From an uncultured archaeon (GTDB taxonomy: Archaea > Nanobdellota > Nanobdellia > Pacearchaeales > GW2011-AR1): DNA of 64,000 bases. Location: NCBI GenBank assembly GCA_902385655.1, contig CABMGO010000003.1, forward strand, positions 1 through 64,000, in the 5' to 3' direction. The notes beneath the pieces were generated by a model. It searched no databases, was not told the DNA's origin, and saw nothing but the letters and a program-made list of their open reading frames with translations. This document shows positions 50,876 to 58,383 of this stretch, one piece after another; positions within the stretch are counted from its first letter, which is position 1; the number at the start of each line of letters is the position of its first letter. The position numbers and the translations under genes are program-made.

Positions 50876-51178
50876 TTAGGGAGAGTATATTTTTGATTGA
50901 ACTATTGGTCCAATAAAGTTAAGAGTATCCCAATACATCACTGTAGCGATTTTTTTCATTTCTCTAAAAGTCGTTTTGTTAGTTATGGGCGTTCTACCCT
51001 CCCTAATATTGTACGCTCCAGCTTCGGCCAAATATCCTGCTCCACGAGCTCGGTGAATCGATGCGCCACCTCCTTGCCATCTCTGAGCTTTTGAATGTAT
51101 TTCGAGAAGAATGTCATAAACAATTCTCTCGGCTAATAATCTTTCTAATTCTTTTTTAGTGAGAGTATCTTCTGTCAT
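50876..51178 (-). CDS. Small helical protein, unknown
   Basis: This is a 100-residue soluble protein beginning MTEDTLTKKELERLLAERIV. Its middle is Gly/Arg/Ala-rich (RWQGGGASIHRARGAGYLAEAGAYN) and its C-terminus more hydrophobic. Its stop abuts the stop of the convergent envelope gene. A TATA-like site is likely in the 35 nt upstream (minus-strand AAATATTCTTTTATG, about 51203-51217). Unknown. Confidence 0.45.
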   Translation of the reverse strand: MTEDTLTKKELERLLAERIVYDILLEIHSKAQRWQGGGASIHRARGAGYLAEAGAYNIREGRTPITNKTTFREMKKIATVMYWDTLNFIGPIVQSKIYSP

Positions 51179-51213
51179 GATTTATTAATTACTTTGTAGA
51201 CATAAAAGAATAT

Positions 51214-51495
51214 TTATTTGGAATTCTTAGGCATATAAGGTTCACAAATCCTGCACACTCTGTCTAGAACCTCTACGGTTCTGTGGGCACTTCTAGAAGA
51301 CTCATATAATGCACTTGCGAGTTGTTCCCTGCCTCTTCTTTCATCAGCACGAGCTTGAGCTAGAAGATCGTCCCCGAGTCCATCAAGAATAGTCTTCAGT
51401 GTTCTGTAATCTAACTTACCAAGATTCTCGACTAATTCGTCTAGTCTACCTTCATAACCTGGAACTTCCCGAGGGTGTTTAGCTTCGTCTGTCAT
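51214..51495 (-). CDS. Small charged helical protein, unknown
   Basis: This is a 93-residue soluble protein, rich in Glu, Arg and Leu (DELVENLGKLDYRTLKTILDGL), likely a helical hairpin. It ends VCRICEPYMPK with one CxxC. A minus-strand TATA-like AATACTCATTATTATAC lies about 12-28 nt upstream. It is encoded just before the 50876 gene on the same strand and may share a role. Unknown. Confidence 0.45.
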   Translation of the reverse strand: MTDEAKHPREVPGYEGRLDELVENLGKLDYRTLKTILDGLGDDLLAQARADERRGREQLASALYESSRSAHRTVEVLDRVCRICEPYMPKNSK

Positions 51496-51540
51496 GATAT
51501 AAAATGTATAATAATGAGTATTTATTTCTTGGCTTTTTGA

Positions 51541-52272
51541 CTAATTTTTGGATTCACTAACATTAATCCAGTCAAGTGAAACATAATTAAGTTTGGTTTT
51601 TGCGTCCATTAGCTGAGAAGACTCAATTGCAAACGCATAAACATTATTTTCTACAAATAGTTCGGAGGCATTGAAAGATACAGAAACTGTTTTCCAGACA
51701 GAGACATTTCTTGTGCCTAGGGAAACATATCCTAGCTTGTCAATATAAGACCAGTTTGTAGAATTTTTACCTCTTATGCTAATCATTGAACCGTAAGGGA
51801 GATTTTCAAAAACCGAGAAAGACACGTTTACCTTCCCAGTGCTGTATTCTGCAGGCACAGTAAAATAAACTAAGTAAGAAGTTATGTTCCTGTAGGTGAT
51901 ATTTGTTGTGTTTTGAACACTTGAGTTAGACAGTCTGTCTAGAGGATAAATATAGGAGTTATTGGTGTCTATCTTTCCGCCGATATCATAAGAATATGTT
52001 TTTGTTGAACTTGAGAAAAAAGATAATGTGAAGAAAACTGCAAAAACAAGTAATATCGCAACAAGTATTCCGCCAGTGATTAGTAAAGTATATTTTGCCG
52101 CTTCTGGATTAGTCTTTCTTAAGAACATCCAAACTGATGCGATAATGAACAAGAGTAAAACCCCTCCAAGATAAAAGTTCCAACCTCCGAAAATAAGGGT
52201 TGTTATATTAGAAATTAAGATAACTAAAAAGAGTGTTAAAAAGATTTTAATAAAAGTTTTTGAGATTCTCAT
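51541..52272 (-). CDS. Multi-TM protein with external beta domain, unknown
   Basis: This is a 243-residue protein. Hydrophobic helices are at about 9-27, 33-50 and 62-90, followed by an external domain with many N-x-S/T sites (SNSSVQNTTNITYRNIT). A jelly-roll-like beta pattern ending KLNYVSLDWINVSES follows. It starts one base after the stop of the coiled-coil gene upstream, so the two are an operon and may form one envelope-anchored complex. Confidence 0.6.
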   Translation of the reverse strand: MRISKTFIKIFLTLFLVILISNITTLIFGGWNFYLGGVLLLFIIASVWMFLRKTNPEAAKYTLLITGGILVAILLVFAVFFTLSFFSSSTKTYSYDIGGKIDTNNSYIYPLDRLSNSSVQNTTNITYRNITSYLVYFTVPAEYSTGKVNVSFSVFENLPYGSMISIRGKNSTNWSYIDKLGYVSLGTRNVSVWKTVSVSFNASELFVENNVYAFAIESSQLMDAKTKLNYVSLDWINVSESKN

Positions 52273-52273
52273 T

Positions 52274-53566
52274 TTAATCAGCTAAGCTATCTACGATTTT
52301 ATTTAGGAATCCTTTATCCGAGTCTTTCTCTTTAACTAAGGGTTTTGCTTTTATCGGAGTTTTTTTATCTGATTTTTTGTTTTCTACATCTTCTGCGAGG
52401 CTATTAATTATGCTTGAGAAAAAACTTCTTGTTTGTTCTCTCTTAGTTTGCTGTTTTGGTTCTGTTTGTTTTACCTTAACTTTTTCTAATTTTACAGAAG
52501 GCTTTTGTTTGGATTTTTCTGAAGAATCATCTGACAAACTGTCAATAAGTCTCGAGAAGAAACCCTTTCTATTCTTTTTTGTGTCTTCCATTTCTACTTC
52601 GATTGTGAGTTTCTTCTCCTTTGGAAGAACCATTTTCCTATCATTGGATTCTTTTGCTTTTTTGAAAAGATTTGCAAAAAATCTTTCAGATTTCAATTTT
52701 GAGGTTTTGACACCACTAATTTTAGGCTCATTTTTAACTGATTCTTTACCCTCAGAAGAATTTAATCTTCCTTTGAGATAACTCATTTGCCTTCTTAATA
52801 ATTCAAGTTCGTCAGCTGTTTCTCGTTGGATTCTAGAGACGTTTGATTTTAGAGAGCTCGAGAAAGATTTCTTTTCGCTTACAACAAGATCGTTCATTTC
52901 TTGAGTAAAAACGCCAATTTTTCTGTATATTTCTTCGATTGCCTGAGTTTGATTATCGATTTCATTTCTAAAAGAACTATGAGCAATATCTAAATCAGAT
53001 CTGATGTCCCTATTTTCTCTTTTTATGAAGTTTTCCTGTTTTCTTATGGAGTCTTTTACTAATTTTTGCTCAAGTTTGTTAAATTTATCAAGATTTTCTT
53101 TGTAAGAGTTGAACTTGTTTTCAATTGCTTCATCAGAATATCTTTTGTAACCTTCAACATCTTTTCTTAATTGTTCTGTTCTTTTTTCAAATTTCTCAAA
53201 TTTTTGTTCAATTTTCTTATTTAATTCTTGAGTAAGCTCTATCTTTAAAGAAGACTTTATTTCTTTTTTCTCAAGTTTATCTATTTGAGATTTTAGAGGC
53301 TTTATCTCCCTATCACAAAAGGAAGTCAATGAGTCAGAAGTCTTTTTTCTTATGTCATTTACGTCGAGAATTACATTTGCCTTAAGCTTTTCAAATTCTG
53401 TAAGAACTCTTCTTGCACCAGTTTTATCAATTAAACTGTTTAGTTCTTGAATTTTTGTAGAAATAGAAGCCATGTCTATTTTTACGGCTTGAAAAGAATT
53501 TCGTAGTTTAGATTCTATTATCTCAAACTTATCTTCAATCTTTTTGTCTAAATTGTGCTGTTCCAT
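52274..53566 (-). CDS. Long coiled-coil protein, unknown
   Basis: This is a 430-residue protein without membrane segments. Residues about 1-270 are continuous heptad-rich helix (IESKLRNSFQAVKIDMASIS, KIEQKFEKFEKRTEQLR). The C-terminal part holds three short variants of one motif: FFANLFKKAKES, FFSRLIDSLSDD and FFSSIINSLAED, the last echoed by GFLNKIVDSLAD at the end. These repeated amphipathic peptides are joined by Lys/Gln-rich linkers. A filament or scaffold role is suggested. It is cotranscribed with the membrane protein at 51541. Confidence 0.6.
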   Translation of the reverse strand: MEQHNLDKKIEDKFEIIESKLRNSFQAVKIDMASISTKIQELNSLIDKTGARRVLTEFEKLKANVILDVNDIRKKTSDSLTSFCDREIKPLKSQIDKLEKKEIKSSLKIELTQELNKKIEQKFEKFEKRTEQLRKDVEGYKRYSDEAIENKFNSYKENLDKFNKLEQKLVKDSIRKQENFIKRENRDIRSDLDIAHSSFRNEIDNQTQAIEEIYRKIGVFTQEMNDLVVSEKKSFSSSLKSNVSRIQRETADELELLRRQMSYLKGRLNSSEGKESVKNEPKISGVKTSKLKSERFFANLFKKAKESNDRKMVLPKEKKLTIEVEMEDTKKNRKGFFSRLIDSLSDDSSEKSKQKPSVKLEKVKVKQTEPKQQTKREQTRSFFSSIINSLAEDVENKKSDKKTPIKAKPLVKEKDSDKGFLNKIVDSLAD

Positions 53567-53653
53567 CTTTGATGTGTAACCCTTTCAAAATGACGAAAGA
53601 CCTATTTAAACCTTACTATAAAGTTGAAAATCAAATAAATATATTTGAAGAAT

Positions 53654-54994
53654 TTACTTAAATGAGGCTAAATAAACCGCTTTTTCCATTTGTCTATCAA
53701 ATTCTTTCTGAGAAATAGATTGTATTTTTGTGACTTCATAACCTGAAGTTTGATTTTTTTCCATAAAGGACTCAGAGACCATATATCCTCCAGCAATTAT
53801 ACAGAACTTTTTCTCAGCTAATTTTGCGTTTAACACTGAAGTAAAATTAAAACAATCTGCAGATTCATTTGCAATTATTTCTGAGCCGACAAAAGCAAGA
53901 GGGTAGTAAGACCTGTTCACCCATTCTTGAGAGTAAGATATTTCTAAAGTACATGAGCTGTTGTATCCCAGAATTGATCCATTTGCACAACCTGAAGTGA
54001 AATATTCTCTAGAATCAAATGACCCGAAGGTTGCATAATTTTCAAAATCTTTGAAGTAGGTTGTAATGTTACCAATAGAAAATTTGTAATAATCGCTCCT
54101 ATTTGATTTTGATATATTGACAAATCTTTGAAAGTCAGACATAAGCGGAAGATCTGATAGGAAACTGTTATTGAAATTATATTCTATCGAGATGAAATTT
54201 TCATAATGTGGAGTTTGAACCAAAACACCTTTTTCAGTATAACATAGATGATCTGAGGGAGAAATTTCATGGGGAGCTTTTTGTATAATTTTTATAAGTC
54301 CTGGGAAATATTTTCCAAGTCCGAAAAGAGAGGAAGGACTAAGCAAAGGAAGATCGACTTTCTTGTCAAAACAAATAATTTTTTCTCCATTCAAAAATTT
54401 TTCTGTAAGAAAAATTTTTCCAGGATAATTTAAAGAGTCATTTGTTGGAACAATAGTCTTCGGAATAGTCTCATTTTTCGAAGGAATGCCTTGCTCAAAC
54501 GTACAAGCAGAATCATCTTCATCTTGGGAATTTTTATTAGCTAAATTACATTCTCCAGAGTAATTAATTTTTCTTGAAAGATACATAGTTGTCCTGTCTG
54601 GAGTAGAAATCTCAGTTATAACTTTTCCGTCTTCTTTATAGCTAGTCAAAAATAAATTGTTTTGTATATAGTAAACATCTGTGTTTACAGATCCCCTAAC
54701 AAAGCTTGTTTTATAATTCAAATGATATTTACTTAGATTATTGAAATTTTCAATAAGTTGAGAATATCTTTCCCTTACTGAAGAGTCATCATATGAAACA
54801 TATTTTGAATAGCTTACTTCTAAATTAATAATGTAAATTAACAGCAGTACAATAATGCCAAAGATCAATAGATGACGTTTTTTTATAACATACTTTTCTT
54901 CTTCGATTACTTTTTTTTCAATAATCTTCGATAGTTTTTTCTCCTCTAACTGGTATTTTTTCTCTAGTTTCTTGAGGCTCTGCTCTTTTTTCAT
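53654..54994 (-). CDS. Single-TM extracytoplasmic protein, unknown
   Basis: This is a 446-residue protein. A charged cytoplasmic helix (1-42), a membrane segment at about 43-62 (LLIFGIIVLLLIYIINL) and a long external part with about ten cysteines. These include DSACTFEQG, IICFDKK, HLCYTEKG, SGCANG, SSCTLEIS, DCFNF and KFCIIAGG. Numerous N-x-S/T sequons. Likely disulphide-stabilised. It is encoded upstream of the coiled-coil gene on the same strand but with its own upstream gap of 87 nt. Confidence 0.6.
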   Translation of the reverse strand: MKKEQSLKKLEKKYQLEEKKLSKIIEKKVIEEEKYVIKKRHLLIFGIIVLLLIYIINLEVSYSKYVSYDDSSVRERYSQLIENFNNLSKYHLNYKTSFVRGSVNTDVYYIQNNLFLTSYKEDGKVITEISTPDRTTMYLSRKINYSGECNLANKNSQDEDDSACTFEQGIPSKNETIPKTIVPTNDSLNYPGKIFLTEKFLNGEKIICFDKKVDLPLLSPSSLFGLGKYFPGLIKIIQKAPHEISPSDHLCYTEKGVLVQTPHYENFISIEYNFNNSFLSDLPLMSDFQRFVNISKSNRSDYYKFSIGNITTYFKDFENYATFGSFDSREYFTSGCANGSILGYNSSCTLEISYSQEWVNRSYYPLAFVGSEIIANESADCFNFTSVLNAKLAEKKFCIIAGGYMVSESFMEKNQTSGYEVTKIQSISQKEFDRQMEKAVYLASFK

Positions 54995-55036
54995 TAGTTT
55001 GTATAGAGAAACTAGTTTTTAAATTCTATTCGAAAG

Positions 55037-55612
55037 TCAGATTCCAAAAATCCCTTTGATTCCTGCAACGATTAACTCTACAGCCATGCCCATAAGGAAA
55101 AGAGCAAAGATTTTAGATACAATATCTATAACTTTCTGGTTAACTCTTGGAACTGCAAGTGCAAAAAGATAGAAAACTATCCCCACTAGAACGAATGACA
55201 TAACTATATTTGGAAGCAAAATAAAGCTTCCGAGTTCAAATGATTTTAATGTAATAAAGGAGATTGTTGCTGGCCCAGTTAGTAATGGTGTTGCAATAAT
55301 TGAAATGATACTGTCTACTTTGCTTCCTTCTTCATCCTTTTCAGGAACCCAAATTGTTTGAATACCTAACAAAAGCAGAAGAATTCCTCCAGCTATTCTA
55401 AAGGAGTCCAGAGTTATTCCGAACAGAGTAAATAGTGAAGGACCGACAAAATTAATTATTACTGCAAGAATAAATGCAACAAGAACTGCGTACAAAGCAA
55501 TTTTCTTTACGTCAAACTTCTTTGAGTATGCTCGAATTAAAGCAGGAACAGAAGAAATTGGATTTACTAAAACAAAAATTTGCGCGATAATTGCGAAGCT
55601 CAACCAATTCAT
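55037..55612 (-). CDS. MarC-family membrane protein
   Basis: This is a 191-residue protein with six TM helices, read from ATG 55612. It shows the MarC/YchE signature FVLVNPISSVPAL and FRIAGGILLLLLGIQTIW. TATA TTTAATAAT on the minus strand (about 55634-55642) lies about 25 nt upstream, which excludes the longer start at 55627. The family is named after the multiple antibiotic resistance locus but its transport role is unproven. It lies downstream of a 39-residue ORF on the same strand. Confidence 0.88.
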   Translation of the reverse strand: MNWLSFAIIAQIFVLVNPISSVPALIRAYSKKFDVKKIALYAVLVAFILAVIINFVGPSLFTLFGITLDSFRIAGGILLLLLGIQTIWVPEKDEEGSKVDSIISIIATPLLTGPATISFITLKSFELGSFILLPNIVMSFVLVGIVFYLFALAVPRVNQKVIDIVSKIFALFLMGMAVELIVAGIKGIFGI

Positions 55613-55656
55613 AGGAAAATAAACCAAATGAGATTATTAAATGTTTTGAAAGGAAA

Positions 55657-55776
55657 TTATCCTTGCTTAGGATTTAAGAGAATCTTTTCCTCATCTTCCA
55701 AAAGAGAAATAATTCTGTCTAACTTTTCTTTAATCTCATCAATGTCCAATTTGGTTATTGAAGTATTTTCTCCCAT
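55657..55776 (-). CDS. Very small coiled-coil ORF with its own promoter
   Basis: This is a 39-residue ORF on the minus strand starting MGENTSITKLDIDEIKEKLD and continuing as an acidic amphipathic helix to LNPKQG. TATA CTTATTTATATTC (55795-55807, minus strand) is about 25 nt before its ATG, as for the larger genes, so it is probably translated. It ends 44 nt before the MarC start. Too short for family assignment. Confidence 0.5.
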   Translation of the reverse strand: MGENTSITKLDIDEIKEKLDRIISLLEDEEKILLNPKQG

Positions 55777-55794
55777 TAATTATTAATGTGTTTC

Positions 55795-55807
55795 GAATAT
55801 AAATAAG
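55795..55807 (-). promoter_or_regulatory. TATA box for the 39-residue ORF
   Basis: CTTATTTATATTC read on the minus strand, centred 25 nt upstream of ATG 55776. Confidence 0.55.
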
Positions 55808-55812
55808 TTTGG

Positions 55813-55825
55813 AATCCCTTCACCA
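55813..55825 (-). repeat. Copy of the tRNA-Tyr 3' end
   Basis: AATCCCTTCACCA is identical to 55948-55960 at the 3' end of intact tRNA-Tyr. After element E6 the T-loop part GAATCGAAC resumes at 55892-55900, followed at once by its inverse GTTCGATTC, giving a perfect 18-nt palindrome (55892-55909). Confidence 0.7.
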
Positions 55826-55891
55826 TATTCGCAAAATGCACCTCATAAAAAATTCGAAAGAAAAATAGTTTTGTTCGGAGCGTTTTGCTCA
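55826..55891. repeat. Hairpin element E6 (reference member)
   Basis: GCAAAATGCACC (55831-55842) pairs with GGAGCGTTTTGC (55877-55888): 11 of 12 positions, one of them G-T, with a 34-nt loop. Left flank TATTC and right flank TCA. It sits between AATCCCTTCACCA and GAATCGAAC, adjacent positions in the intact tRNA-Tyr apart from a single G, so this is a clean insertion into a tRNA T-stem copy. Confidence 0.75.
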
Positions 55892-55949
55892 GAATCGAAC
55901 GTTCGATTCCTGAAAACAATTATTTGCTATCTAGCGATAGCAAGTATAA

Positions 55950-56102
55950 TCCCTTCACCAGGAATCGAACCGGGATAACGCGGGTTCTGCTGAACATCAT
56001 ATTCTAACGAATACAATCTTGTCACATTTCATCCTTGGCCATCAGGCCACGTCCATGCTAGTAAACTACAGCCGCGCGCACTAACCTTTGTGCTATGAAG
56101 GG
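55950..56102 (-). tRNA. tRNA-Tyr(GTA) with an 81-nt intron
   Basis: The minus-strand gene consists of exon 1 at 56066-56102 (positions 1-37) and exon 2 at 55950-55984 (38-73). Acceptor CCCTTCA/TGAAGGG with C1-G72, as in archaeal tRNA-Tyr; D-stem GCAC/GTGC; anticodon stem CGCGG/CCGCG; loop CTGTAG+C, anticodon GTA. The T-stem has one C-T mismatch. The junction forms a canonical bulge-helix-bulge: central helix CTGT/GCAG, bulges AG|T and AA|C, cut after position 37. The intron (55985-56065) has no obvious guide RNA. Just downstream, TTGCTATC-TAGC-GATAGCAA (55923-55942) is a perfect hairpin. Confidence 0.93.
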
Positions 56103-56217
56103 GCTAAGTATGAATAACAAAAACTATTTTTAAATGTTAGCACAAAGGTCTAAATTAAATAGTTGAGTTTGCCATCTGAAACATAAAAGTTAAATAGAGA
56201 TTAAGTTTAGGTTTAAG

Positions 56218-56919
56218 ATGAAAGTAAAAATTCTTGAAAAGAATACTAAAGACTTAAAAAAGGAATTTGAAAAAATAAAAGTATTAAGTCGTAAAAAAGT
56301 TTCGATTACAGACTGGAATGACTGGATTTCTATGCTTAAGTCTCACAAGAATCTGATAATCCTGTCCATGCTTTTTTTGATTTCGGCAATTTTGATAAAT
56401 TATGCGTCAGGTTTTTATGTAGATCATAACACCAAAACTGTTTCCGCAAACGATTTGTTACTAGATTTTCTTCCGTCAATTGATATTAGCCCCATTTTTA
56501 TTTATGGTGCAGTCATAATTGTAGCGCTATTTTTTCTCTATCCTTTGCTTTTTAGGCTTGAAGAGTTTCACAAGGCAGTAAGTCAGTTCAGCTTGCTTAT
56601 TTTAGTTAGATCTTTTTTTATAATCTTGACTCACTTAAGCTTGCCACTAGATGCAATAGCAGTTCACGCTCCTAATTTTCTTTCTTTTCTGAATGTTCAG
56701 AATGATCTTTTCTTTTCTGGCCATACTTCAATTCCTTTTTTAGGATTCCTTCTTTTCAAAAATAAAAAAATAAAGTATTTCTTTCTAGTTTCTTCGATTG
56801 TTATGGCAGTTACAGTACTTTTGATGCATGTTCACTATACTATCGATGTCTTGAGTGCCTATTTTATCACATATGGTGTTTTTAAGTTTGGAGAAAAATT
56901 TTACGAGAAAATAAAATAA
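56218..56919 (+). CDS. PAP2/sphingomyelin-synthase-like membrane phosphatase
   Basis: This is a 233-residue protein with about six TM helices. FFSGHTSIPFLGF near residue 172 and MHVHYTIDVLSAY near 208 match the C2/C3 motifs (SGH; HYxxDV) of the PAP2_C branch that includes sphingomyelin synthases, where they form the His-His-Asp triad. A charged N-terminal 35 residues lies in the cytoplasm. Its likely substrate is a lipid head group. The stop shares a base with the ATG of the DUF2127 gene, so the two are an operon. Confidence 0.8.
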   Translation: MKVKILEKNTKDLKKEFEKIKVLSRKKVSITDWNDWISMLKSHKNLIILSMLFLISAILINYASGFYVDHNTKTVSANDLLLDFLPSIDISPIFIYGAVIIVALFFLYPLLFRLEEFHKAVSQFSLLILVRSFFIILTHLSLPLDAIAVHAPNFLSFLNVQNDLFFSGHTSIPFLGFLLFKNKKIKYFFLVSSIVMAVTVLLMHVHYTIDVLSAYFITYGVFKFGEKFYEKIK

Positions 56920-57407
56920 TGAAGGCTAAATTAGTGGACCGAGAAATTTTTGAGACGTTTCGAGTTTTGACATTCTTTAAGTTTCTCTTTGCACTGTCCG
57001 AATTTATTGCAGGAATTGTGATATTTGCGATTGGCAGGAATAATCTAGTGAATTTTGTTATTTCAGTTGCTCAAAGAGAACTTTTAGAAGATGGTAATGG
57101 CTCGATTGCAGGATATATTGTTAACCTTGCTCAAAACTTTTCTATTAAAGCCGAAATTTTCATTGCTCTCTACTTGATTATCCACGGGATTGTAAAAATT
57201 ATCTTACTTTATGGAGTGTGGAATCGTAAGAAAATAGCTTATCCTGTTTCTATATTAGTCTTTTCATTATTTTTAATTTATCAAATAAGATTATATCTCA
57301 CTAACTTTTCTTCGTGGTTACTTGTTCTGAGTGTGATTGATCTAGCTTATGTGGCGTTATTGATATTTGAGTTTCTAACTGTTAGAAAAGGTAGTAAGCC
57401 TTATTGA
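56919..57407 (+). CDS. DUF2127-like four-TM membrane protein
   Basis: This is a 162-residue protein with four membrane helices. The start TFFKFLFALSEFIAGIVIFAIG and the internal YLIIHGIVKIILLYGVW (given in part) match the DUF2127 family, whose role is unknown. It overlaps the PAP2 gene by one base (ATAATG), suggesting that the two act in the same lipid or envelope process. Confidence 0.75.
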   Translation: MKAKLVDREIFETFRVLTFFKFLFALSEFIAGIVIFAIGRNNLVNFVISVAQRELLEDGNGSIAGYIVNLAQNFSIKAEIFIALYLIIHGIVKIILLYGVWNRKKIAYPVSILVFSLFLIYQIRLYLTNFSSWLLVLSVIDLAYVALLIFEFLTVRKGSKPY

Positions 57408-57409
57408 AA

Positions 57410-57673
57410 CTATTCAGAAGTTAGTTTTGTTATTAAAGTTAGGGGTTGAGGTGGTCTTTTTGCCTCTGTTCTTGCTTGAGGAGTAACCGGACAACAACAG
57501 CAAGGATCCACATTCTCCGCGGAAGAAATTGTTCTTGGAGGAGAAGGTACATACTTATGTTCTGGTGGAGGAACAAAACCAGGTTCGTCTGAACCATCTC
57601 CAGAGCCATAAGCTAGCATAGTTCCCAAACAAAGAGTAGTATAAATTGTGTATCTTTGCAACTGTTTATGCAT
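57410..57673 (-). CDS. Small secreted Pro-rich protein with Cys4 cluster
   Basis: This is an 87-residue protein. A short signal-like N-terminus (YTIYTTLCLGTMLAYG) is followed by a Pro-rich region and the unusual run DPCCCCPVTP near residue 57. Four consecutive cysteines suggest metal binding or cross-linking. It converges with DUF2127 with a gap of two bases. TATA-like AAAATATATAAAC (about 57686-57700, minus strand) supports expression. Unknown. Confidence 0.45.
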   Translation of the reverse strand: MHKQLQRYTIYTTLCLGTMLAYGSGDGSDEPGFVPPPEHKYVPSPPRTISSAENVDPCCCCPVTPQARTEAKRPPQPLTLITKLTSE

Positions 57674-57716
57674 AGTCTAATATATATTTTCTAGTTTATA
57701 TATTTTATGAAAAGAG

Positions 57717-57875
57717 TTAATCTTCACATTCTTCGAAAGTAACTTCGTGAATATTTTCGTAGGCTTTTTTTCTTTCTGCAGAACATTCCTTACAATATCT
57801 TCTTTGAAATCTGTCTAGAGAGTCCTGTTGAAATTCCTTTTTACAGTCTTTACAAAACTTTGTTTTCATTGCCAT
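57717..57875 (-). CDS. Very small zinc-ribbon protein
   Basis: This is a 52-residue ORF on the minus strand. FCKDCKKEF near residue 7 and YCKECSAERKKAY near 28 give a complete CxxC-x(17)-CxxC zinc ribbon, followed by an acidic tail with one more Cys. A second Met at residue 3 (57869) could be the true start. Such mini ribbons are common in archaea. It is encoded between the YunG-like gene and the secreted Pro-rich gene on the same strand. Confidence 0.65.
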   Translation of the reverse strand: MAMKTKFCKDCKKEFQQDSLDRFQRRYCKECSAERKKAYENIHEVTFEECED

Positions 57876-57905
57876 AAAACAATACCCATTTCTATGTTTA
57901 AAAAT

Positions 57906-58292
57906 TTACTCTTTCAGAATTCTTTCGATTTGTCGCTTTAGTAATTCGTATCTTTCAACAGTTTTTTGAAACGATAAGACATAGTCCCTTGTAGACGGGA
58001 ATCCTTTTGTCTTTGGAACTCCCCCAGGAATAGTAGTGTTATCGGGAAATTGAGATCGAGTAAAGTCCTTTTCTTTGCCATCAATTAAATTAAAGTAATG
58101 TGAAACTTTTTCTCCGCTAGGCAAAACTGCCTCGCACCAAACTATGTCTCCGCCTAAATAATCCTGAGCCACAATGGAACTAACTGCGCACTGACCATAG
58201 GCCGGATTTGAGTCTGACCATTTCTCTGGATCTGAACTTGATTCTTTACACCATGCTTTTTGTAAAAGACTTTCTAACTTTCCTTCTTCCAT
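57906..58292 (-). CDS. YunG-like family protein
   Basis: This is a 128-residue protein. NPAYGQCAVSSIVAQDYLGG near residue 29, SHYFNLIDGKEKDFTRSQF near 65 and a Pro-Gly loop follow the bacterial YunG pattern: Gln-Cys-Ala in a helix, then His-Tyr and Asp. This order suggests a papain/transglutaminase-like Cys-His-Asp arrangement, but no activity is known. It is likely of bacterial origin. TATA-like TCTTATATACTAT (minus strand, about 58309-58321) lies about 22 nt upstream. Confidence 0.7.
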   Translation of the reverse strand: MEEGKLESLLQKAWCKESSSDPEKWSDSNPAYGQCAVSSIVAQDYLGGDIVWCEAVLPSGEKVSHYFNLIDGKEKDFTRSQFPDNTTIPGGVPKTKGFPSTRDYVLSFQKTVERYELLKRQIERILKE

Positions 58293-58383
58293 ATGGTTTC
58301 TGGAAAGTTATAGTATATAAGAATTTATATGATAAATAAGATCGAGAGTATAAGCTTATAAACGGTTTTTTATTGAGGTATTT

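Noticed and set aside
15471..55891. CRISPR-like repeat arrays
   Set aside because: The repeated units are not regularly spaced and their similarity lies in inverted-repeat arms and gene-end copies. No cas gene is present in the window.
55985..56065. tRNA-Tyr intron as a box C/D guide RNA
   Set aside because: RTGATG-like words are present but no consistent order of C, D', C' and D boxes with guide-length spacing could be laid out. Kept only as a note.
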